From assembly GCA_900119625.1 (NCBI GenBank), contig FPKD01000001.1, positions 1 through 64,000 on the forward strand: a DNA stretch of 64,000 nucleotides. The letters run 5' to 3'. Shown here one piece after another: positions 56,486 through 64,000 of this stretch. The position numbers and the translations under genes were made by a program. Origin of the DNA: Olsenella sp. kh2p3. GTDB taxonomy: Bacteria > Actinomycetota > Coriobacteriia > Coriobacteriales > Atopobiaceae. Numbering within the stretch: position 1 is the stretch's first letter; each line of letters opens with the position of its first letter. A model generated the notes under the pieces. The model made no database searches, was not told where the DNA came from, and was given only the letters and a program-made list of their open reading frames with translations.

Positions 56486-58252
56486 CTACAGGAGCCTCAG
56501 CGAGACCTCCTTGAGCTGCGCGCCCGTAACCTCAGAGGGCGCCGCGCTCATGAGGTCGGAGCCGCTCGCCGTCTTGGGGAACGCCATGACCTCGCGGATG
56601 TTGTCCGCGCCCGCAAGCAGCATGCACACGCGGTCCAGGCCCAGCGCAAAGCCGCCCATGGGAGGCGCGCCAAACTCGAGGGCGTTCATGAGGAAGCCAA
56701 ACTGCGCCTGCGCGCGCTCGGGCGTGAAGCCCAGCTTCTCCAGGATCTTCTCCTGCAGCTTGGCGTTGTGGATACGCATGCCGCCACCGCCGGCCTCGTA
56801 GCCGTCCATGACAAAGTCGTAGGTGTGCGAGCCAATGGCCAGAGGATCAGTGTCGAGAAGGTCGATCTGGTCCTCGTTCGGCTGGGTGAAGGGCTGGTGC
56901 TCGGAGTCCAGGCACTTGCGGTCCTCGTCCCAGTGGAACAGCGGGAAGTTCACGACCCACAGGAAGTCGTGGCCCTCGCGCGGCAGCTCAAGCTCGTTGG
57001 CCATGTGGTTGCGCATGCCGCCCAGAATCTCGTCGGCGTGCAGGCGGCTCTCCACGGCAAACATCACCAGGTCGCCGGGCTCGACGTCCATCTCCGCACG
57101 AAGTGCGGCCATCTCCTCGTCCGAGAAGAACTTGACGATGGGGCTGGTCACCGAGCCGTCCTCACGGAAGGCGATGTAGGCCAGGCCCTTGGCGCCAAAC
57201 TCGGCGGCAACGTCGGCCAGGCGGTCGATGCGCGCACGGGGCCACTTGCCGGCGCCCTTGGCGTTGATGGCCTTGACGAACTGGCCCTCGGTTGCCGCGG
57301 CGGTGGCAAAGAGCTTGAACTTGGAAGCCGAGAAGATCGGCGTCACGTCATGGAGCTCCATGCCATAGCGGGTATCGGGCTTGTCGGTGCCGTAGGTGTC
57401 CATGGCGTCCCAGTACTCGATGCGGCGGAGCGGCAACTCAAGCTTCACGCCCATCTTGCCAAAGGCCTCGGCCAGCACGTGCTCGAGCGCGCCCATCACG
57501 TCGTCCTGCGTGACGAAGCTCATCTCGACGTCCACCTGGGTAAACTCGGGCTGACGGTCCTTGCGCAGGTCCTCGTCGCGGAAGCACTTGGCCACCTGGT
57601 AGTAGCGCTCGACGCCGCCCACCATGAGGAGCTCCTTCAGGAGCTGCGGGGACTGCGGCAGCGCATAGAAGTGACCCGGCTGCATGCGGCTGGGAACCAG
57701 GAAGTCGCGGGCACCCTCGGGCGTGGACTTGAAGAGCGAGGGGGTCTCGACCTCCATGAAGTCAGAGCCGTGGAAGGCCTCGCGCAGGGCAAAGGTGAAG
57801 TCGCTGCGCAGCTTGAGGTTAGACGTCATCTTGGGACGGCGCAGGTCGAGGTAGCGGTAGCGCAGGCGCACGTCCTCGGCGGTGTCGACGTGGTCCTCAA
57901 TCTGGAACGGGGGCGTCTTGGAAGTGTTGAGCACCACGATCTTGGTCACGTAGACCTCGATGGCACCCGTGGCCAGCTTGTCGTTGTTCTGGCCCTCAGG
58001 GCGCTCGCGCACGGTGCCGCTCACCATGATGGGCCACTCGGAGCGGATGGTCTCTGCCTCGTGAAACGTGGCCTCGTCGCAGACCTCGGGGTCAAACTCG
58101 AGCTGGGTCACGCCGGCACGGTCGCGAAGGTCGACAAAGATCAGGCCACCGTGGTCGCGGCGGTGCCAGACCCAGCCGGTGAGCGTGACCTCCTCGCCGA
58201 TGTTCGACTCGCGCAGCTCACCGCAGGTGTGCGTATGCATGCTATAGGACAT
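56486..58252 (-). CDS. aspS: Aspartyl-tRNA synthetase
   Basis: 588 residues, bacterial-type AspRS. N-terminal OB anticodon-binding fold (THTCGELRESNIGEEVTLTGWVWHRRDHGGLIFVDLRDRAG), class II catalytic core with motif 2 FRDEDLRKDRQPEFTQVDVEMSF, the bacterial GAD insertion, and motif 3 GGFALGLDRVCMLL followed by IREVMAFPKTASGSDLMSAAPSEV. It charges tRNA-Asp with aspartate (or also tRNA-Asn, if the organism uses the transamidation route). The start at 58252 is set by GAGGAACCAC and by homology; the frame stays open far upstream without coding character. Confidence 0.97.
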   Translation of the reverse strand: MSYSMHTHTCGELRESNIGEEVTLTGWVWHRRDHGGLIFVDLRDRAGVTQLEFDPEVCDEATFHEAETIRSEWPIMVSGTVRERPEGQNNDKLATGAIEVYVTKIVVLNTSKTPPFQIEDHVDTAEDVRLRYRYLDLRRPKMTSNLKLRSDFTFALREAFHGSDFMEVETPSLFKSTPEGARDFLVPSRMQPGHFYALPQSPQLLKELLMVGGVERYYQVAKCFRDEDLRKDRQPEFTQVDVEMSFVTQDDVMGALEHVLAEAFGKMGVKLELPLRRIEYWDAMDTYGTDKPDTRYGMELHDVTPIFSASKFKLFATAAATEGQFVKAINAKGAGKWPRARIDRLADVAAEFGAKGLAYIAFREDGSVTSPIVKFFSDEEMAALRAEMDVEPGDLVMFAVESRLHADEILGGMRNHMANELELPREGHDFLWVVNFPLFHWDEDRKCLDSEHQPFTQPNEDQIDLLDTDPLAIGSHTYDFVMDGYEAGGGGMRIHNAKLQEKILEKLGFTPERAQAQFGFLMNALEFGAPPMGGFALGLDRVCMLLAGADNIREVMAFPKTASGSDLMSAAPSEVTGAQLKEVSLRLL

Positions 58253-58430
58253 GTGGTTCCTCTCGTCTCTTCCGCCCCGTGCCGTGCGGACGGACCAACA
58301 GATGACGGCGCGCCGACGTAGACCGCGGCGGCACGCGCAATTGGCCATAGTAAACCAAACGCGCGCGGCCACTGACCAACATACGCAACAGCAACCGCAC
58401 ATTAACGGAAAGCCCGCATCGCGGGGCGTA

Positions 58431-58462
58431 TCGGCGGCGTGGCGGCACGGCGGCGTGGCGGC
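58431..58462. repeat. Two tandem 16-bp GC repeats (GGCGGCGTGGCGGCAC)
   Basis: Two adjacent copies within the 248-bp gap between the CapA-like and aspS genes, followed by ACCTGGCG twice about 35 bp apart. No clear hairpin or gene. Confidence 0.6.
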
Positions 58463-58500
58463 ACCTGGCGCGTCGGCGCACGACAGCACCTGGCGCCACC

Positions 58501-59883
58501 CTACAGCGTGACGAGAAGCTCGCTCTTCTCGCGGTTGTACGCACTGCCCAAGACGTCCGCGCAGAGCTCCTGCGCCCACTCGGACGTCACCGAGGGAAAC
58601 TTGCTCGTAGCGGCAAGCTCGTCTGTGTAGTCCGCCAGGAAGTAGGTGGTCTCGTTGGTGGGGTCGATATGCGTGACCAGTGGCTTCATGCCATAGGACA
58701 CCACGCGGCACGCGCCCGTGGCGTCTCGCTCCAGCGTCACGCGAGCCATGCCGCCAATCATGTTCTGCGGGGCGTCCATGCCGCTCACAAAGTTGCCCAC
58801 CGACCAGTAGCAGACCATGGTGTGGCCGTCCGTGCCGGTCATGACCTCGACAGGCCCCATCACGTGCGGGTGGTTGCCCAAGACCACATCGACGCCGCAC
58901 TCGAGGAATATGCTCGCCCAGCGTTCCTGCTCGCCATCTGGCCCGGTGACGTTCTCCGTGCCCCAGTGCGGGCACACAACCACCATGTCCGCCTCCTCGC
59001 GGGCGCGCCGGCAGTCCTCGCGCACGCGGGTCTCGTCCAGCAGGGCAACGGCACCCTTGGGGTCCTCGTAGCCGTTAAGGCCATAGGTGTAGTTGAGAAC
59101 CGCCACGCGAAAGCCGTCCTTCTCGTACACGTAAATGTCGTTTGAGGCCGCAGGCTCATCCGCCAGCGGGTCCGTGCACCCGATCACCGCCACCTCGGGA
59201 TGAGACGTGCGCCAGAACTCCAGCTCGGAGTGGATGCCGTCATAGCCCCTGTCCATGGTGTGGTTTGTGGCGCGCAACACCACGTCAAAGCCCGCGGCAA
59301 CCTCGGCATCGCCAACCTCCTGCGGCCCGTTGAAGACGGGGTAGCCAGAAAGCCCCAGCGCGGTGCCTCCCAGGATGGTCTCCTGGTCGACAATGGCAAG
59401 GTCACAGGCGGCAACTTCGTCGCTCACGTTGGCAAAGAGGTGCGAGAAGTCATACGAGCCGTCCGCCATGCGTCCGGAGTTGTAGACCGACGGGTGAAGA
59501 AGGACGTCGCCTACCATGCAGATGTCGATGGTCGTGGGTGTAGCGGCCGTGGCTGCCCCGGCACCGGCGTCATCCGTAGCCGGCTCGGCAACAGTGGGCT
59601 CTTCAGAGCCAGAGGGGCCCTCACTCCACACCGGCGTCCTCACAATCCAGGCACCGTAAGCAAAGCCGCAGACAATTGCGATGGCGGCAAGGACAAACAG
59701 CGCAAGCCGCAGGCCGTGGTTCTTGTCGCTGCTGCCGGTGGAGCGATCGACGTAGTCATAGCTGGTCTGGCGAGAGGGACGCCGGTATACCGGCAGCGGA
59801 GCCACGGCCAGTTGCGGGGTCTCCTCTGCTTCATCTGGGGCCGTGCGGGCCTCGTCCTGTGTGGGCTTCTCGGACACGTCCAT
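58501..59883 (-). CDS. CapA/PgsA-family protein (poly-gamma-glutamate-type metallophosphatase-like)
   Basis: 460 residues. An N-terminal cytosolic Pro/Glu-rich region, one membrane helix (LRLALFVLAAIAIVCGFAYGAWIV), then an extracellular CapA domain: ICMVGDVLLHPSVY, LAIVDQETILGGT, FDVVLRATNHTMDRGYDGI, VVVCPHWGTENV, VVLGNHPHVMGPVEV, WSVGNFVSGM. These are the calcineurin-like metal blocks of PGA_cap. CapA/PgsA takes part in capsule or poly-gamma-glutamate export and in other cell-wall roles. No capBC genes are nearby, so the polymer is unknown. The start has AAGGAGTG upstream. It lies near glycosyltransferases, in a surface-polysaccharide context. Confidence 0.9.
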   Translation of the reverse strand: MDVSEKPTQDEARTAPDEAEETPQLAVAPLPVYRRPSRQTSYDYVDRSTGSSDKNHGLRLALFVLAAIAIVCGFAYGAWIVRTPVWSEGPSGSEEPTVAEPATDDAGAGAATAATPTTIDICMVGDVLLHPSVYNSGRMADGSYDFSHLFANVSDEVAACDLAIVDQETILGGTALGLSGYPVFNGPQEVGDAEVAAGFDVVLRATNHTMDRGYDGIHSELEFWRTSHPEVAVIGCTDPLADEPAASNDIYVYEKDGFRVAVLNYTYGLNGYEDPKGAVALLDETRVREDCRRAREEADMVVVCPHWGTENVTGPDGEQERWASIFLECGVDVVLGNHPHVMGPVEVMTGTDGHTMVCYWSVGNFVSGMDAPQNMIGGMARVTLERDATGACRVVSYGMKPLVTHIDPTNETTYFLADYTDELAATSKFPSVTSEWAQELCADVLGSAYNREKSELLVTL

Positions 59884-60092
59884 CACTCCTTGGCGCCATG
59901 CCTGGCTCGAGCCGCGCGCAGCAGGACGGCGCGGCTGGGGTTTGCGTGACGTTGCAGCCAAGGCGAGACGTGCGCGCGCATTTGCGTGTACGCTCGTTTG
60001 GCTAGCCAACGACCATGATACGCAAGTGCGCCCGTCACACATGCCCACACGGGCAACGGCTCTGTCAGCGGACGCAGTGGGAGTGATGTGGG

Positions 60093-60743
60093 ATGCCTTA
60101 TCAGACCGCGATATTCGACCTTGACGGGACGCTGCTCAATACCCTGGACGACCTCTATAACGCCGTCAACCACTCGCTCGTCGCGTACGGCCTGCCTAAG
60201 CGCAGCCTCGCCGAGGTACGTCTCTTCACCGGCAACGGCATCCGTCGCCTCATCGACCTCTCGGTGCCCGAGGGGACGCCCTCCCACCTCACCGACCAGG
60301 TCTTTGACGAGTTCAAGACCTACTACGACGCGCACAAGCTCGACACCACGCGTCCCTACACTGGCATGGCCGAGGTCATCGACGACCTTCGCGCTGCAGG
60401 CGTGGCCTGCGCCGTGGTCTCCAACAAGGCGGACTTTGCCGTGCAGGGCATCATCGACCACTTCTACCCCGGCAAGTTCGACTACGTGATGGGCGAGCGC
60501 GCGGGGATCAGGCGCAAGCCCAACCGCGACATGATCGACGTGATCCTGCGCGATCTGGGGAGAAGCGCGAACGGCATGGTCTACGTGGGCGACTCCGAGG
60601 TCGACATCGAGACGGCCAAGAACTGCGGCTGCCCGTGCCTATCCTGCTCGTGGGGGTTCCGCGACAGGGAGTGGCTCGTGGAGCACGGTGCGACCACCAT
60701 TGTGGACACGCCCGCCCAGCTTGAGGCCAAGATCCTGGCGTAA
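60093..60743 (+). CDS. HAD-superfamily hydrolase, phosphoglycolate-phosphatase-like
   Basis: 216 residues, HAD subfamily IA. Motif I FDLDGTLLNT, motif II VVSNK, motif III KPNRD, motif IV VYVGDSEVDIETAKNCGC; a four-helix cap lies between motifs I and II (FTGNGIRRLIDL). Members such as Gph or YsaA-like proteins hydrolyse small phosphate esters; the substrate here cannot be read from sequence. GGGAGTGATG precedes the start. It is convergent with the glycosyltransferase operon, 42 bp away. Confidence 0.92.
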   Translation: MPYQTAIFDLDGTLLNTLDDLYNAVNHSLVAYGLPKRSLAEVRLFTGNGIRRLIDLSVPEGTPSHLTDQVFDEFKTYYDAHKLDTTRPYTGMAEVIDDLRAAGVACAVVSNKADFAVQGIIDHFYPGKFDYVMGERAGIRRKPNRDMIDVILRDLGRSANGMVYVGDSEVDIETAKNCGCPCLSCSWGFRDREWLVEHGATTIVDTPAQLEAKILA

Positions 60744-60785
60744 GGATAGCGTAGGCGCGACGGCACCGCGGCAGCCCCGCGGCGT

Positions 60786-61835
60786 CTAGCGGCGGAAACG
60801 CCGCTCCAGGCGAAGCATGAAGCCAGCGTGCTTGTGCTCCTGGTAGTACGCAACGGCCAGGGCGCGACGGGCGGCAGCCCCCATGCCCTTGGGTGCAAGC
60901 GTCGCCTTCGTGACCATTGCGCGAGTCGTCGCGAGCACGTCCATCGAAGAGAGTGTCTTCTCGTCCCAAAACGAGAGGAGCACGGAGCGCATGGCCGCAG
61001 CAATCTTGCGGTACCCGGCATCGTCCTGACGGATGGCCTCGCGCATCACAAACTCCATGATGAACTCAATGAGGTTCTCGTCATCCATCCCCATGAAGCC
61101 GCCGCGCTGCCAGTCCTTGAGAATGTGGTCGACAATGTTCACGTGCTCGAGCATCTTGGCTGTGACATCTGCATTCATGCGTGCCATGAGCGAGCCCTCG
61201 CGGGCAACGCGGTACTCGTAGAGCTTCTCGGAAGAGAGCGCCGTACGAGAAGCGCGCGGGTAGATGGCAAAGTCGAAGACTTGGTCCTCGCCAAAGCGCA
61301 CGTCTTCCTCAAAGCGGATGCCTTTCTCGACAAGGAAGTCTCGACGGCAGGCAGTGCGCCACGAGAAGGGCCTTGAGGCCTCGTGGAACATGAGCCCCGA
61401 GTCATAGCCCTCGAAGACCGCATCACGAGGAGAGAGCACAAACTCCAGCCATTGGTCGCGGGTCTCTGGCGGATTGAGGGTAGAGCCAAAGGTGAGGACG
61501 TCGGCGCCGGTCTGGTCGAGAAGGCGCACCATCTCGGCGCACGCGTTGGGATGAAAGCGGTCGTCCGAGTCGAGGAAGCACACGTACTCGGTGGTTGCCG
61601 CGTCAATGCCAGCGTTTCTCGCCGAGGAGAGCCCGCCATTAGGCTTGTCTATCACCCGCACGCGAGGGTCGCGCTGCTCCCACTTGGCAAGCACCGCACG
61701 CGATCCGTCGGTAGAGCCGTCGTTCACGCAGATGATGTCAATGTCGGCAAGAGACTGGTCCGCAAGCGAACCAAGGCACTCGTCGAGATAACCCTCTACG
61801 TTGTAGACGGGCACTAACACAGAGATGCGGCTCAC
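60786..61835 (-). CDS. Family 2 glycosyltransferase (first from the 3' end)
   Basis: 349 residues, GT-A fold: ISVLVPVYNVEGYLDECLGSLADQSLADIDIICVNDGSTDGSRAVL, KPNGGLSSARNAGID, and the metal-binding YVCFLDSDDRF (DxD-like). The C-terminal half is helical, with CRRDFLVEKGIRFEEDVRFGEDQVF, as in WcaA/EpsJ-type enzymes that build capsule or wall polysaccharides. Its ATG overlaps the stop of the upstream glycosyltransferase gene by 4 bp, so the set is translated as one unit. Sugar donor and acceptor are unknown. Confidence 0.92.
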   Translation of the reverse strand: MSRISVLVPVYNVEGYLDECLGSLADQSLADIDIICVNDGSTDGSRAVLAKWEQRDPRVRVIDKPNGGLSSARNAGIDAATTEYVCFLDSDDRFHPNACAEMVRLLDQTGADVLTFGSTLNPPETRDQWLEFVLSPRDAVFEGYDSGLMFHEASRPFSWRTACRRDFLVEKGIRFEEDVRFGEDQVFDFAIYPRASRTALSSEKLYEYRVAREGSLMARMNADVTAKMLEHVNIVDHILKDWQRGGFMGMDDENLIEFIMEFVMREAIRQDDAGYRKIAAAMRSVLLSFWDEKTLSSMDVLATTRAMVTKATLAPKGMGAAARRALAVAYYQEHKHAGFMLRLERRFRR

Positions 61836-62968
61836 AGCGCTGCTCCCTCCTGATTAGTACGACGTGCGGAATGGCCGCGCGCCTTGAACTGAAGCGCCTT
61901 CGTGAGCAGGGGCATCCCGCCCAGCACGAGGTAGCGAGCAACGCTCCCCGCCGGTCCGGTCTGTGCCTTGCGAGAGCGCACGAAGCGCTTGGAGTCCGCA
62001 ATGAGCGCATCAAAGTCGGCGGCGGCACCGGGCTCGAAGAGCGTGCGATCGACGCGACCCTTTGCCACGTCGTCCGCCATCTCGCAGGAGATACGCTCCA
62101 CAAACTGAGGGCGCAAGCTTTCATCAAGCCGGTCGTAGTTCCAGAGGTAGCTATCGAGCTTCATGCGCTCGAGGATGCCCGTAAGGTGCGTGGCCTCCGC
62201 ACCCGAGAAGTGCTCATCCACAAACTCGGCCATAGACTGGTACTCGTCACATACGCAGAAGGCCTTAGCGCTCGACTTCACAGACGAGGCCTCGTTGTCT
62301 TGGCGGTAGCACAGCACGCAGTCGGCAATGAAGGTCGCACGCTCGGCAGCCGCCCACACCTTGAAGTTGAAGCCGGCATCCTGGTACGAGGCACCAGGCG
62401 TCTCAAGAAAGCGAATGCCGTTCTCCTCCAGGAAAGAGCGACGGTAGACGCCCGACCAGATGGACGGCTTGCGGAAGAAGATCGCCATGTCGTCATCCCT
62501 GCGCGGGCAGATGGTCCTCCCTACCAGCGGCGCATCGACAACCGAGAAGGGCACGCGACGCTCGCTGGGGCTTGACCAGTACAGCCAGAAATTGCCCTTC
62601 GCAACGTCTGCGTCCGCGGCCTCGGCGGCAAAGACGAGAAGCTCAAGCGCCTGCGGGTCAAAGAAGTCATCGGACTCGAGAATGGCAACATAACGACCGC
62701 GCGCACGGTCGAGGCCCATGTTCATAGAGGCCCCGTAGCCGGAGTTCTCCTTGCTCACCAGGGAAAAGCGCTCGTCCCTGTCGACAAACCCACGCACGAT
62801 GTTGGCCGAGGCGTCCGTGGAGCCGTCGTCCACGCAGATGGCCTCGAAGTCGTCGAAGGTCTGGGCAACAAGGGACGAGAGGCACTTCTCGAGGAAGCGC
62901 GCGGCATTGTAGATGGGCACGATGACAGAGACGGCCGGCGTCGCGTCCAGGCTCACTGCGCCGCTCAC
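61832..62968 (-). CDS. Family 2 glycosyltransferase (middle of three)
   Basis: 378 residues. VSVIVPIYNAARFLEKCLSSLVAQTFDDFEAICVDDGSTDASANIV, KENSGYGASMNMGLDRARGRYVAILESDDFFDPQALELL, then a domain shared closely with the next gene upstream: WLYWSSPSERRVPF, KPSIWSGVYRRSFLEENGIRFLETPGASYQDAGFNFKVWAAAERATFIADCVLCYRQDNEASSVKS. The two are recent paralogues. 4-bp overlaps with both neighbours. Likely adds repeating sugars to a surface polymer. Confidence 0.93.
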   Translation of the reverse strand: MSGAVSLDATPAVSVIVPIYNAARFLEKCLSSLVAQTFDDFEAICVDDGSTDASANIVRGFVDRDERFSLVSKENSGYGASMNMGLDRARGRYVAILESDDFFDPQALELLVFAAEAADADVAKGNFWLYWSSPSERRVPFSVVDAPLVGRTICPRRDDDMAIFFRKPSIWSGVYRRSFLEENGIRFLETPGASYQDAGFNFKVWAAAERATFIADCVLCYRQDNEASSVKSSAKAFCVCDEYQSMAEFVDEHFSGAEATHLTGILERMKLDSYLWNYDRLDESLRPQFVERISCEMADDVAKGRVDRTLFEPGAAADFDALIADSKRFVRSRKAQTGPAGSVARYLVLGGMPLLTKALQFKARGHSARRTNQEGAAL

Positions 62969-64000
62969 TTGGATGCCTTGTCACGCAGGACTCGCAGGAG
63001 GTAGCGAGGTCCGCCGGCCTCCCAGTAGGTGCGCACGGTCTGCGCGCGGTCGGGGCTCGTCTCGCTTGCAAAGTGCGCCGCAAAGTAGGCGGGCTCGTTC
63101 ATGATGTCCGCCACCTCATCTATCTCCCAGGGCTCGAAGTAGCGGAAGCGATCCTGGTCGTCATCCGAGGGCCGCAGCGTGCCATCGAAGTAGCCGCGCG
63201 AAATGGCACCGCGCTCCACCTCTTCGCGCATTTCTACAGAGAAGCGCTCGAGGAAGGTGGGACGAAGGTCCGGCGTAAGGCGGCCGTAGTTCCAACGGTA
63301 GTTGAGGAACTTCACGTGCGCGCGAATGGGGTCGAGGGCGGCCTTGAGGTCGGGGCGGTCCTCATCAAGGAAACGGCGCATCTCGGCGTGCTCGTCGCAG
63401 GTGCAGAAGACCTTGCCCTTGGAGTTGACCGAGGACTTCTCGTTGTCCTGTCGATAGTGGACAAAGGCGCGACCGGAGTAGGCAATGCGATGCGCGCACG
63501 CAAGCACCTTGAAGGTGAAGCTGGAGTCCTGATAGGAGGCACCGGGCGTGGGAAGGAAGCGAATGTGGTTCTCCTCTAGGAAGCCCCTCAGGTAGAGGGC
63601 GCTCCAGATGGACGCCTTTGACCAGAAGACCTCTGGGTAGTCCACGGGCGCATGGGGGCCCATCTCGATCATCTCGGGAGATGCAAGCGGGAAGTAGAGA
63701 TTGTGGCGGAAGGAGTGATTTTCGGTGGGCTTGGACCAATAGAGCCAGAAGTTGCACTTGAAGACCTCGAGCGAGGCGCGCTCGGCCTGCTCGACCATGT
63801 ACTCAAGGCCGTCAGGCTCCATGAAGTCATCGGACTCAAGGATGGCCACGTACTTGCCACGGGCGGCGTCAAGGCCACGGTTCATGGAGTCGCCGTAGCC
63901 GCTGTTCTCCTTGTCCACCAGGTGGAAGCGAGGGTCGCGATTCATGAAGGAGCGGATGATCGCGGGCGAAGAGTCGGTGGAGCCATCGTTAATGCAGATA
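62965..64000 (-). CDS. Family 2 glycosyltransferase, 5' end outside the window
   Basis: At least 345 residues; the visible part opens at ICINDGSTDSSPAI, so only about the first 40 residues are missing. KENSGYGDSMNRGLDAARGKYVAILESDDFMEPDG, WLYWSKPTENHSF, KASIWSALYLRGFLEENHIRFLPTPGASYQDSSFTFKVLACAHRIAYSGRAFVHYRQDNEKSSVNSKG parallel the middle gene almost block for block. Stop and start overlap by 4 bp with the middle gene. The operon continues upstream beyond 64000. Confidence 0.92.
   Translation of the reverse strand, partial: ICINDGSTDSSPAIIRSFMNRDPRFHLVDKENSGYGDSMNRGLDAARGKYVAILESDDFMEPDGLEYMVEQAERASLEVFKCNFWLYWSKPTENHSFRHNLYFPLASPEMIEMGPHAPVDYPEVFWSKASIWSALYLRGFLEENHIRFLPTPGASYQDSSFTFKVLACAHRIAYSGRAFVHYRQDNEKSSVNSKGKVFCTCDEHAEMRRFLDEDRPDLKAALDPIRAHVKFLNYRWNYGRLTPDLRPTFLERFSVEMREEVERGAISRGYFDGTLRPSDDDQDRFRYFEPWEIDEVADIMNEPAYFAAHFASETSPDRAQTVRTYWEAGGPRYLLRVLRDKASK

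Noticed and set aside
58501..60048. Longer CapA-like protein starting at 60048
   Set aside because: The extra 55 codons lack a ribosome-binding site, are Arg/Ala-rich noise and precede a perfect AAGGAG-ATG at 59883.

Overview
The window is high-GC DNA (apart from several AT-rich intergenic patches) from a Gram-positive, probably gut- or mouth-associated anaerobe of the class Coriobacteriia; Olsenella/Atopobiaceae is my best guess. Reasons: actinobacterial codon use, LPXTG-type surface proteins with a class C sortase, a bile-salt-hydrolase-like enzyme, FeoAAB iron uptake, a peroxide-defence set without catalase, GTG/TTG starts and no rRNA or tRNA in 64 kb. The window starts exactly on the terminus of an IS3-family element, which suggests a contig edge at a repeat.

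Layout. 1-1476: complete IS3 element. 1545-7185: class II aldolase, a Ser/Thr/Asn-rich membrane protein, and a thiamine-precursor ABC operon behind a TPP riboswitch. 7202-13477: accessory zone with a DUF4256 protein, a GIY-YIG/DUF2075 helicase next to a MazG-like hydrolase, a RelE-type toxin-antitoxin pair and an XRE-HTH fused to an AlaT-type aminotransferase. 13538-17331: small membrane protein, HxlR regulator divergent from an FMN reductase, an ABC-F gene broken by one in-frame TGA, and a 5'-truncated pilin remnant. 17750-31544: LytTR regulator, M18 aminopeptidase, bile-salt-hydrolase-like enzyme, gpx-ohrR-CDF operon, enolase, MetE-like protein with LysR, MntH and a YdcF-like protein. 31861-38959: pilus operon (tip adhesin with thioester domain, two pilins, sortase C). 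39131-46203: ahpC with a rearranged AhpF-like reductase, PerR-like regulator and feoA-feoA-feoB. 46791-53455: RelB-PemK pair, an MFS remnant, topoisomerase IA, tatC/tatA, STAS protein and TPR protein. 53769-64000: aminotransferase, glutaredoxin, aspS, CapA-like protein, HAD phosphatase and three coupled glycosyltransferases running off the window.

How the genes connect. There is a redox/metal block (gpx, ohrR, ahpC, AhpF-like, PerR-like, Grx, MntH, Feo, CDF), a surface block (pilus operon, pilin remnant, CapA, glycosyltransferases), and Tat export, which the twin-arginine lipoprotein ThiY may use.

The most unusual layer is intergenic. At least six families of long hairpins recur. In several of them the core is kept while the stems differ by paired, compensating changes. 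One short family (TGAGACAAAGGGA arms) supplies the stop codon of three unrelated genes and has entered the linker of the XRE-aminotransferase. Two AT-rich elements (28815-29040 and 31553-31812) share a layout of two units 40 nt apart, an AT-rich core, then two inverted units 40 nt apart. I could not assign these to a described system. All similarity statements are by eye; no database search was run.
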